A DNA stretch of 64,000 nucleotides, taken from Oscillospiraceae bacterium (lineage in GTDB: Bacteria > Bacillota > Clostridia > Oscillospirales > Ruminococcaceae). The stretch covers positions 1-64,000 of the forward strand of contig JAJQGJ010000014.1 in the NCBI GenBank assembly GCA_021200565.1. The letters run 5' to 3'. Below, in pieces: positions 34,478-42,264 of the stretch. The translations under genes were made by a program, and so were the position numbers. The notes beneath the pieces are model-generated. The model was not told the origin of the DNA. It searched no databases and worked only from the letters and a program-made list of their open reading frames with translations. Each line of letters starts with the position of its first letter. The stretch's first letter is position 1.

Positions 34478-34506
34478 AAAGCCCGATTAATTTCGGGCTT
34501 TTTTTA
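34478..34506 (+). terminator. Terminator of the ATP-grasp operon
   Basis: AAAGCCCGA TTAAT TTCGGGCTT and T run. Confidence 0.85.
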
Positions 34507-34555
34507 TTGTGCTGTTACCACCCGTAAAAACTGATAATTTTTGTCAAAATATCGG

Positions 34556-34584
34556 TTGACAAACAGATAAAAATATGATACACT
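34556..34584 (+). promoter_or_regulatory. Promoter of the FtsX-type ABC exporter
   Basis: TTGACA, 17 bases, TACACT. Confidence 0.65.
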
Positions 34585-34627
34585 GATATTAGCTTTTAAT
34601 CGATTGCAGAGGAAAGGAGAAATAAAG

Positions 34628-37225
34628 ATGTTCAAAACAATTCTCGGTCTCGCCTTTGAAGGCATCAAAAGAAGAAAGCGGCAATCCCTCCTGATTTTCT
34701 TCGTCCTGCTCGTGTCGTTCACGTTTGCGATAATACTTCTGAGCTACACCACCAGTATCGCCGAGACCAATTCACAGCTTCGGCTTGATACATACGGCTC
34801 GTGGTATGGTGCCATCACGGATGGCGTGGACAGCGATCTTGAGTATCTCGAAGGCGAAGATTGGGTTGAAGATGTTGGCATAAGTGTCAATTATGGTTCG
34901 GCTTCGGTCATGGTCATGCAGTATGTGATGGGCGATGTTGAAATCGGCACTGCTGATGACAGCCTTATCGACATGGGCATCAATCTTGAAAACGGAAGTA
35001 TGCCTGATGCTACTAACGAGATAGCTATAGAATCGGCGACCCTTTCTGAAATCGACTATAACATCGGCGGCACAATCACGCTGCAGTTTGTCTTCTATTA
35101 TGATGAGTATCAGGAAGAAGCGGTCACTGTTGAAAGGACGTTCAAGATTGTCGGTGCCATCAGTGAGTACACCGGTCTCTGGAGCGTTGACTGCACTTTG
35201 AACTCCGCAATCATAACCGAAGAGGCTATGGCGGAGATTGTCGCCGAGGCAGAAGCTCAGCTCGGCGAAAACATGTATTATACTCACGACACTACCTATT
35301 TCTTCACTGTAAAATCAGGCATGGAAAAAAGTGTTGAGAGCAATGTGAACAAGTATCTCTACAGTATTCGCGAGGGCTCGTCATTCAGAACAGTCACCAT
35401 AAATCCCGTCACGGAAATGGAGTCCGAAGCGGCGCAGACCAATATGGTTTATCTCGCGTTGATTCTTGCGATAACTATCTTGGCAGTAGTCATGATTTAC
35501 ATCTTGCAGATGCAGGTGGAAGTAAAGCGCATTGTCCGATTCAGAAGCATTGGCGGCTCCAAGGGTCAGCTTCGGCTTCTTATCCTGATTGAAACCCTCA
35601 TGCTTGCAATCCCGGCAATAATATTGGGAATACTACTCGGACTGTTGGGAATCAGAATCGTTCTGGGTCTCAGCGTCTACAGCGGCTCGGTTGACGTGGC
35701 GGTAAGTATTCCGTGGAACTATCTTATGATGGCTCTTGCCCTCTGGATAGTCGGTATTCTGGCAGTTAGGATGATTACTTTCCAAGTCGCCCTTGCAACT
35801 CCTCTTGTCGGCAGAATGGGCATGGAGAGAAGCAAGAACAAAGTCGTCGTCGGCTTCAGGCGAGTATTAATCATGCTCATGGCAACTCTCTTATGCGTCT
35901 CGGCGGTCTTCACCACGGTCAATATAGCCGAACCTGCAAGCGAATATAGCTACTGGTCCTCCCTTTGGTCCTACTACATCTGTCAGCAGGACGGAATCCC
36001 TGTCAGCAAGTTGGAAAACGTGTCCGACTACGAAGACCTGATTCTTTCCGCCCCTGGCATTTCCGACTTTATCGGCTTCAACAGCTTTGATGCTATTGTA
36101 ACCTCGACGGATGACGGCAGTTTAATTAACATTGACAGCAGAGTAATTGCTATGGAATGGGAGGATATCGAAAAGTATGTCGACACAAAGGGAGTCGACA
36201 GAGAAGCATTCGAGAACGGCGAAAGTGTCATAGTTCAGGTTGTGTCTACAAGCTATATTGCAAACAACTCAATATTCGACTACTCGGATATAACGCTGTC
36301 TGTCGCCTATGAGTACGAAAGCGTTGAACGCTCTATGCTTAGCATGTATGACCCCGACTCCCTTTTGAACTCTGAATTGGCAACTGTCACTGTAGACATA
36401 GACTCATTGCAGATTGTTGACAGAGAGGATACCCTCGTTTCTCAGTTAGAAACCGACCGCTTGGGAGAATATAAGTTTACGCTCGAAACTCTCGATTACT
36501 ATGTTATCTGCTCAAATTCAGTAATTCAAAACCTTGTCAATCAGATTCCCGAAAACACCAAATGGTGGACTGACGACTGGCGCTTCTTCAGAGGTCAGCA
36601 AGAAGTTGGCTATCAGGAGGCTTATATCTTTGCCAACATGAATGCCGGCGACCTTTCGGCAGACACGGCAATGACAAATATTATAAATCAGATTTACTTT
36701 ACAAACGTAGTGGGAATTAACGAAAACTATTTCGAGCTGTCTAACCTCCGTGAAATCAATTACGCCAACGCTCAAGTTTATCAGCAATCAATGATTATGA
36801 CCATGATTAGCGGCGTGTGCATAGCGATTGTTGTGCTTCTGATACTTGTGAGCACGTTGCGGCTTGAAACCGACAGTGAAAAACGGCGATATGGCATCTT
36901 GCAGGCAATCGGCATGTCGAAGCGGCAGCGGAATATTGAGCTCGGCAGAAGAGCAGCTATAAGGAGCGTCATTGCGATTGCGGTGGCGGTGGTGAGCTAT
37001 CTTTGCTATTACCTTTTCATGAACATTCCGGTCATGATAGCAGGCTCAAGCCCGCTCAGCATTTTGGGGACGATGTTCACGACTCTTGCTGCATACAGCT
37101 TGACAGCTCCGGCATTAATTGGTATACTGATTATAGTGTTCCTGATTACATTCGCAATTTGCTTCGGCTCGAAGCTGAGTATAAATAAATACACAATAAT
37201 GGAAATGTTAAGAGAAGACAGATAG
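34628..37225 (+). CDS. FtsX-family ABC transporter permease
   Basis: An 865-residue permease beginning MFKTILGLAFEGIKRRKRQS after AAAGGAG. One N-terminal helix, a large external domain (residues 50-265), a three-helix FtsX core (MVYLALILAITILAVVMIYI onward), a second external domain (about 440-700) and a final FtsX core ending KLSINKYTIMEMLRED. This duplicated MacB/LolE-like architecture exports or extracts lipids or peptides by a mechanotransmission mechanism. The ATPase lies 27 bases downstream. No two-component system is adjacent. Confidence 0.82.
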   Translation: MFKTILGLAFEGIKRRKRQSLLIFFVLLVSFTFAIILLSYTTSIAETNSQLRLDTYGSWYGAITDGVDSDLEYLEGEDWVEDVGISVNYGSASVMVMQYVMGDVEIGTADDSLIDMGINLENGSMPDATNEIAIESATLSEIDYNIGGTITLQFVFYYDEYQEEAVTVERTFKIVGAISEYTGLWSVDCTLNSAIITEEAMAEIVAEAEAQLGENMYYTHDTTYFFTVKSGMEKSVESNVNKYLYSIREGSSFRTVTINPVTEMESEAAQTNMVYLALILAITILAVVMIYILQMQVEVKRIVRFRSIGGSKGQLRLLILIETLMLAIPAIILGILLGLLGIRIVLGLSVYSGSVDVAVSIPWNYLMMALALWIVGILAVRMITFQVALATPLVGRMGMERSKNKVVVGFRRVLIMLMATLLCVSAVFTTVNIAEPASEYSYWSSLWSYYICQQDGIPVSKLENVSDYEDLILSAPGISDFIGFNSFDAIVTSTDDGSLINIDSRVIAMEWEDIEKYVDTKGVDREAFENGESVIVQVVSTSYIANNSIFDYSDITLSVAYEYESVERSMLSMYDPDSLLNSELATVTVDIDSLQIVDREDTLVSQLETDRLGEYKFTLETLDYYVICSNSVIQNLVNQIPENTKWWTDDWRFFRGQQEVGYQEAYIFANMNAGDLSADTAMTNIINQIYFTNVVGINENYFELSNLREINYANAQVYQQSMIMTMISGVCIAIVVLLILVSTLRLETDSEKRRYGILQAIGMSKRQRNIELGRRAAIRSVIAIAVAVVSYLCYYLFMNIPVMIAGSSPLSILGTMFTTLAAYSLTAPALIGILIIVFLITFAICFGSKLSINKYTIMEMLREDR

Positions 37226-37252
37226 AAATCTGACAGATAAGGAGAAAAAATT

Positions 37253-37921
37253 ATGAGTACAGTATTAAAAGCAAAGGACATCTACAAGACCTACAAAGCC
37301 GAATCCGGCGAAACCCACGCACTTAACGGCGTCAGTGCTGAGTTCGAGGAAGGACTCTTCTACACCATCATCGGGCGAAGCGGTTCGGGAAAGTCGACGC
37401 TTCTGCACATCTTGGGCGGTCTTGACGAGCCGACATCAGGCAATATCTATCTCGGCGATGAGGATTTATATTCCTATCCCGACGCAAAGATGGCAGAGTT
37501 TCGCAGACGTCATATGGGATTCGTGTTCCAGCAGTTCAACCTCCTCGACGAGTATACCGTCTTAACCAACATCTGCATGCCGATGAAGCTCGACAACAAG
37601 AAACCCGACCCGGAATTCTTGCAGAATGTGACGGAGCTACTTGGAATTGCCGACAAGCTGAAGAAGTACCCGACAGAGCTTTCGGGTGGCGAACAGCAGA
37701 GGGTTGCGATTGCGAGATCAGTCTTGGCAAAGCCTCAGCTGATATTTGCAGACGAGCCTACGGGAAACTTAGACAAAAAGAATGGCGAGACAACTATTCA
37801 GCTCCTTCGGGACTGCGCCCAGCAGTTCGGGCAGACGCTCATCATGGTAACGCATGACCCCGAGATTGCGGCGAAGGCGGACGTTGTCATAAAGATTGAG
37901 GACGGACGGGTTGTGGCGTAA
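37253..37921 (+). CDS. ABC transporter ATPase (LolD/MacB type)
   Basis: A 222-residue ATPase. Walker A GRSGSGKSTLL near residue 42, Q-loop FVFQQFNLLDEYTV, signature LSGGEQQRVAIARS near 143, Walker B LIFADEPTGNLD near 163 and switch His in MVTHDPEIA. It is the partner of the upstream FtsX-type permease. A terminator follows. Confidence 0.92.
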   Translation: MSTVLKAKDIYKTYKAESGETHALNGVSAEFEEGLFYTIIGRSGSGKSTLLHILGGLDEPTSGNIYLGDEDLYSYPDAKMAEFRRRHMGFVFQQFNLLDEYTVLTNICMPMKLDNKKPDPEFLQNVTELLGIADKLKKYPTELSGGEQQRVAIARSVLAKPQLIFADEPTGNLDKKNGETTIQLLRDCAQQFGQTLIMVTHDPEIAAKADVVIKIEDGRVVA

Positions 37922-37933
37922 TAAGGCATAATA

Positions 37934-37970
37934 AAACCGGCAAGGCGGGAGCTTTGCCGGTGGTTTTTAT
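37934..37970 (+). terminator. Terminator
   Basis: ACCGGCAAGG and CTTTGCCGGT arms followed by GGTTTTTATT. Confidence 0.8.
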
Positions 37971-37999
37971 TCTATACAGATTCTGAGAGCATGCACAGC

Positions 38000-38350
38000 T
38001 TACATCCCATCAGACAGTCCATTACCATTGGTATTATCCCCATTCAGGGCATCTCTGCCTGCATCGGGGGATTCATCGCCGGATTGGACGCCGTTAACTT
38101 CATCCTCGCCATCAAGCCCTCCTGTCGGAGTTTCCGTGCCGGTGACATCCGAAATGTCGGTTGTGTCAGAGCCGGTCCAGTCGGCTACGCCGTCGGTAGT
38201 GGTTACGGGTGTGGTGACGCTGGCTTCTGAGGTCGACGCTGTTGTGTTGCGGGTTGTTACGTCGCCGTCGGTCACATCGCCTGTGCAGGCGGAAAGCATC
38301 GTGACTGCGAGCGCAAATGCCGTCAGAATTAGAAGAATTTTCTTTATCAT
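38000..38350 (-). CDS. Small Thr/Asp-rich lipoprotein
   Basis: A 116-residue lipoprotein with signal MIKKILLILTAFALAVTM and lipobox LSAC. The mature part is entirely low-complexity (Thr, Asp, Gly, Ser), like a surface spacer. An upstream start would add 14 residues without a ribosome site. No function can be named. Confidence 0.6.
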   Translation of the reverse strand: MIKKILLILTAFALAVTMLSACTGDVTDGDVTTRNTTASTSEASVTTPVTTTDGVADWTGSDTTDISDVTGTETPTGGLDGEDEVNGVQSGDESPDAGRDALNGDNTNGNGLSDGM

Positions 38351-38431
38351 AAAAAGCAAGCTTCCTTTCACAATATTGCGTATGAGATTCATACACGTCT
38401 ATTATACTCAGAAAGCTTGATTCTATCCGTT

Positions 38432-38860
38432 TCAGATTGTCCGGTAGCTTATATCCATCTGATAATCGGCAACCAGAGCGACGTTGAAGTCGATTTCATA
38501 TTTTGCCATGATGCTCCCCTTGTCCTCGGAGATGTCCGAGCGAAGCTCCCTGCCGTGGACACCGACTGTCATGTTTCCGAAAGGCATCCGGTACAGAGTC
38601 TGATTTCTCACACCAGGCTCAACCAAGAAATCTGCGCCATACATGCCAGTTCTTATGAAATTGAAGGTGTTGCCATCAAGAATCATGTCAGTGTGGCTCT
38701 CGGGATCCGGCTCGTCGTCGTCAACCGGGTCGAGGTCATAGCTCAGAACACACCCGGTGCCGGTCATTTCAAGGCTGCCCTCGGTTATAACCTCCGTCAC
38801 ATCCGGCTTGTCGCCGTCAACCATCATTGAGTTTTCTATTGTTATCATTACTTTTTTCAT
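38432..38860 (-). CDS. DUF1934 family beta-barrel protein
   Basis: A 142-residue protein with N-terminal KVMITIENSMMVDGDKPDVT and alternating strands ending VALVADYQMDISY, matching the small DUF1934 (calycin-like) family found near murI in Clostridia. Start MKKVMITIE is chosen as the first Met with family similarity. Function unknown. It lies 25 bases downstream of murI. Confidence 0.75.
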   Translation of the reverse strand: MKKVMITIENSMMVDGDKPDVTEVITEGSLEMTGTGCVLSYDLDPVDDDEPDPESHTDMILDGNTFNFIRTGMYGADFLVEPGVRNQTLYRMPFGNMTVGVHGRELRSDISEDKGSIMAKYEIDFNVALVADYQMDISYRTI

Positions 38861-38877
38861 AATTATCCTTTCCGAGC

Positions 38878-38912
38878 TCTCTCCCTCAGGCTGACTGAGA
38901 TGGCTCGAGTGA
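38878..38912. repeat. Palindromic repeat fragment at the 3' end of murI
   Basis: CTCTCCCTCAGGCTGACTGAGATGGC, matching the ends of the 17.2 and 31.4 kb repeats. It provides the murI stop region. Confidence 0.6.
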
Positions 38913-39731
38913 GCAGCCTTTGATCTCCGCATTATCAAGCTCGCCCAAAAAGTGCACTGCGTTCTCTCTAAAAAGCTCGACGCTGTCGGTGCAGTAGAGG
39001 GTCACTTTCCCCTCGGTTTCTCTGTCTGAGAGAAGACCGTTTTTCGCCAGAATCTCGCTCGCATACCTTCCAGCTTCTCCGCCTGATGAGATGAGCTTCA
39101 CGCCGTCGCCCATTATGTCGCCAATCACGTCAGAAATTATCGGATAGTGTGTGCAGCCCATGATGAGGGTGTCAACGCCTGTCTTCCTGAGCGGCTCAAG
39201 ATACTCCCGAGCTATCATCGTGCAGGGAAGGTTGTCACGTCCGACAAAGCCGTTTTCGACAAGCGGCACGAACATCGGGCAATCCTTTTCATAGACCTCA
39301 GCCTTGGGCATAATCTCATTTATAAGCCGCTTATAGCTACCGCTCCGGATGGTTGCCGAGGTGCCTATGACGGCTATTTTTCCGTTTTTCGTTGAATTTA
39401 TTGCCGCCATGACTGCCGGTCTTATAACTCCGGTATAAAGCCCCTCATCGGCGAGCTTTTCCGGATCAACTACTGAAGAAACTGTTCCGCATGCAGCTAT
39501 AGTGAGCTTTACTCCGAACTGCTTGAGAAACTCAAAGTCCTGCCTGGCATACTTCGTTATCGTCTCACGGCTTTTCGTGCCATAGGGAACCCTTGCTGTG
39601 TCGCCTAAGTAGATTATGTTTTCGTGCGGCATAAGACGTGTCAGTTCACGGACGGCGGTCAAGCCCCCAAGTCCCGAATCGAACACGCCTATTGCACTGT
39701 TTTTTGTTATATTTCGAGTTTCGGTTGTCAT
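38886..39731 (-). CDS. murI: Glutamate racemase
   Basis: A 281-residue enzyme that makes D-glutamate for peptidoglycan. IGVFDSGLGGLTAVREL near residue 14, YLGDTARVPYGTKS and ACGTVSS (first catalytic Cys) near 80, and MGCTHYPII (second catalytic Cys and His) near 190. Its final residues (SLEPSQSA) come from a palindromic repeat. It is in an operon with upstream membrane genes. Confidence 0.95.
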   Translation of the reverse strand: MTTETRNITKNSAIGVFDSGLGGLTAVRELTRLMPHENIIYLGDTARVPYGTKSRETITKYARQDFEFLKQFGVKLTIAACGTVSSVVDPEKLADEGLYTGVIRPAVMAAINSTKNGKIAVIGTSATIRSGSYKRLINEIMPKAEVYEKDCPMFVPLVENGFVGRDNLPCTMIAREYLEPLRKTGVDTLIMGCTHYPIISDVIGDIMGDGVKLISSGGEAGRYASEILAKNGLLSDRETEGKVTLYCTDSVELFRENAVHFLGELDNAEIKGCSLEPSQSA

Positions 39732-39738
39732 ACTAATG

Positions 39739-40317
39739 TCAATCCCCGCTGGGCTTTTCGTCTATATTATTCTCGGCTTCCGCAGAATATTCTGAAGATT
39801 TTTCTGTCTTCTTGCCTTTTTTGCGTGACTTCTTCTCTTTGCCGGGCTTTTCTGTTTTATGGTAACTGACGGTTATGCCGTCGCCGATGATGCTTTCGGC
39901 GGGAGATGTGTTGAAGCGTCCCTTTTCGTCAAGAGATTTCGAGATGACTCTCGCCATATGAAGTGCAAAAAGAATCAGCGAAGCTATGAGAATCACAACC
40001 TCGAATATGTACCGGACAGTGTAGCTCTCTATCTTGTCAATAAGCTGCCCCGCCTGGATAAGATAGATTATGGAACCTATGACACAGAACGGGAACTGGA
40101 CAATATACATCCGAAGATACATCAGAATCAGCGATATTAAAATCAGAATCGACGCCACCAAGAAGCCGGTTGCACGATAGGACTCACTGGTGTTGAAGGA
40201 ATAGAAGTTTATGATAGTTACTCCCGACCAGAAAAATCCCGACCACAGGAAAGCCGCAGTCGCCGCAATCTTAAGTATTATCGTAAAAGCCCAATCGTCG
40301 TATCTAAGCTTGTTCAT
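39739..40317 (-). CDS. Multi-pass membrane protein of unknown function
   Basis: A 192-residue protein with four to five hydrophobic helices in residues 10-135 and a highly charged basic C-terminal tail (KTEKPGKEKKSRKKGKKTEK). No family is recognised. It ends seven bases before murI. Confidence 0.65.
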   Translation of the reverse strand: MNKLRYDDWAFTIILKIAATAAFLWSGFFWSGVTIINFYSFNTSESYRATGFLVASILILISLILMYLRMYIVQFPFCVIGSIIYLIQAGQLIDKIESYTVRYIFEVVILIASLILFALHMARVISKSLDEKGRFNTSPAESIIGDGITVSYHKTEKPGKEKKSRKKGKKTEKSSEYSAEAENNIDEKPSGD

Positions 40318-40354
40318 AGGTGATTGTCCTCCGTCCTACGCCGCCAAATATGAT

Positions 40355-40696
40355 TTACAGAATTTTCTTAGGTTCGAACGAAAGAAATCTTGTTTCCTGA
40401 TAGTAAAGCTCGCCCTCCACATCGAAGACAATGCTTTCATATTCTTTAGGAGAAACCGAAAGCTCAATATCCTTGCCTTCGTCAAGAGTGAACGTTACAA
40501 AATATAGATCGCCCTTTATTTTTGAGCCCTCAGGAGGCGTTTCCGTCCTCTTTGAAGTTGCCTTCGCCTGAGCATTTGCCGGCGGAACGGTGGAGCGGTG
40601 ATAGGTCTCTGTACCGCTGCGAACCATCGTGACAATAAATATTACCAAAATCACGAAGAAAAGAATCATCGCCACAAAGCTGAAGAAACTACCCAT
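40355..40696 (-). CDS. DUF2500-like single-pass membrane protein
   Basis: A 113-residue protein: one N-terminal helix (FFSFVAMILFFVILVIFIVTMV) and a small beta domain with YFVTFTLDEGKDIELSVSPKEYESI and GELYYQETRFLSFE, the pattern of DUF2500. Start MGSFFSFV follows GGGAGGCATTTTTA. First gene of the group running through murI. Confidence 0.72.
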   Translation of the reverse strand: MGSFFSFVAMILFFVILVIFIVTMVRSGTETYHRSTVPPANAQAKATSKRTETPPEGSKIKGDLYFVTFTLDEGKDIELSVSPKEYESIVFDVEGELYYQETRFLSFEPKKIL

Positions 40697-40782
40697 TAAA
40701 AATGCCTCCCTTGAAGCTAAAACTTTATCAGCCTCTATTATAGCACAACATAGTATCTCTATGCAAGAGAAATTTTTCACAC

Positions 40783-40812
40783 TTCGTGCGCCCTCTCAGA
40801 TGGTGAGCCAAG
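40783..40812. repeat. Short palindromic repeat fragment
   Basis: CACTTCGTGCGCCCTCTCAG, a fragment of the dispersed repeat family, between the DUF2500-like gene and spoIVB. Nothing else is seen in this 220-base gap. Confidence 0.45.
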
Positions 40813-40913
40813 TTTTCCTGTTTTGCGACTTTTGAAGAAAATAATGCTTGAGTATTTTTGCAGCTACTGCAAAAACTATCTTCGAAATCACGAGGAAAGG
40901 AACTTTTAAACTT

Positions 40914-42131
40914 ATGAGAAGGCTGACAAAGAGCATTGCGGCGGTATTTTTAGCTGTTTCACTGACCATTATGGGAATGGTCGGCTATTATGACGCCGTT
41001 CTGCCTGACACCTACTATTTATCGGACGGAAGCAGAGCGACAGTAAACTGCCTGTTCGATATTACAATAGAATCAAGCGACGTTGCCGTTGCTGCCAGCA
41101 CATGTGACTCCGTCACAGAAGAAATCGAAGCTGAAATAAAGCTTTTCGGGGTGATTCCCGTAAAGAATGCGAAGATAGTTCACGCTGACGCTAAGATGCT
41201 TATTCCGGGAGGCTCGCCGGTTGGAGTGAAGCTCTTAACAGAAGGCGTTATGGTCGTGAAGACCGCTGAAGTCACCGACGGCGTTTCTCCGGCTCTCGAA
41301 GCGGGAATATGCTCAGGCGACAACATCATCAGCGCAAACGGAGAGGAGCTCAACTCTTCGTCGAGGCTGTCTGAAATTATCGAGCAGTCGCAGGGCGAAC
41401 CGATCACTTTTGTAATCATGCGTAATGGCAGGAGCTTTGAAACGACGGTCACACCGGTGTATTCCGAAAACGACGGCGCATATAAAGCCGGACTATGGAT
41501 CCGTGACAGCACAGCGGGAGTCGGAACCTTAACATTTATCGACCCGGAAACGGGAATTTTCGGAGCACTTGGGCATCCTATCTCCGACAGCGACACCATG
41601 ACTACCCTGCCGCTTGGCTCTGGCGAGATTGTCGACGTCGTTATAACGGGATACGACAAAGGCGAGCGTGGCTGCCCAGGTGAGCTTTATGGGACGTTCG
41701 TCTCGGGACTCGCCTCGGGAACTATAGAACTAAACTGCGAGCAAGGGATATTCGGGCAGGTGACATATCCCTCAAGGCAGCAAGCCATCCCGATTGCATT
41801 CAAATCGGAGGTGAAAGCCGGTCCGGCGACGATTCTTACAACCATCGACGGCTCCACTCCCGAGGAATTCGAGATTGAGATAGAACGGGTTACTCTCAGC
41901 TCGACATCGAAATCGAAAAATATCGTCATAAAGGTAACAGATCCTGAACTGCTTGAACTTACCGGAGGAATAATCCAGGGAATGAGCGGAAGCCCCATCA
42001 TCCAGGACGGAAAGCTTGTCGGAGCTGTCACCCACGTTTTTGTGAGTGATCCGACGCACGGATATGGAATTTTTATCGAGAACATGCTCGAAGCCACAGA
42101 TATAATCACGGACGAAAATCTCGCCGCTTAA
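40914..42131 (+). CDS. spoIVB: SpoIVB serine peptidase (S55)
   Basis: A 405-residue sporulation protease. N-terminal membrane anchor (SIAAVFLAVSLTIMGMVGYY), a PDZ domain near residues 118-190 (GVSPALEAGICSGDNIISANG), and the S55 core with catalytic GALGHPISD near 220 and GMSGSPIIQDGKLVGAVTHVF near 360. In Bacillus SpoIVB from the forespore activates SpoIVFA cleavage and sigma-K. GAGGAAAGG precedes the start. It is the clearest sign of an endospore-forming lineage. Confidence 0.93.
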   Translation: MRRLTKSIAAVFLAVSLTIMGMVGYYDAVLPDTYYLSDGSRATVNCLFDITIESSDVAVAASTCDSVTEEIEAEIKLFGVIPVKNAKIVHADAKMLIPGGSPVGVKLLTEGVMVVKTAEVTDGVSPALEAGICSGDNIISANGEELNSSSRLSEIIEQSQGEPITFVIMRNGRSFETTVTPVYSENDGAYKAGLWIRDSTAGVGTLTFIDPETGIFGALGHPISDSDTMTTLPLGSGEIVDVVITGYDKGERGCPGELYGTFVSGLASGTIELNCEQGIFGQVTYPSRQQAIPIAFKSEVKAGPATILTTIDGSTPEEFEIEIERVTLSSTSKSKNIVIKVTDPELLELTGGIIQGMSGSPIIQDGKLVGAVTHVFVSDPTHGYGIFIENMLEATDIITDENLAA

Positions 42132-42146
42132 AATTCTCAAAAGCCC

Positions 42147-42175
42147 TTGTAAAGTAAGCGCTTGAATGATATAAT
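42147..42175 (+). promoter_or_regulatory. Promoter of cellobiose phosphorylase
   Basis: TTGTAA, 17 bases, TATAAT. The leader then contains a GGTGTGC TAT GCGCACC hairpin. Confidence 0.65.
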
Positions 42176-42264
42176 ATAGTTAGCTTGGTGTGCTATGCGC
42201 ACCGGGCTGACTATATTCTCTTAATGCTACCTATATTTTTAAGTACAGGAGGACACCAAAACCC

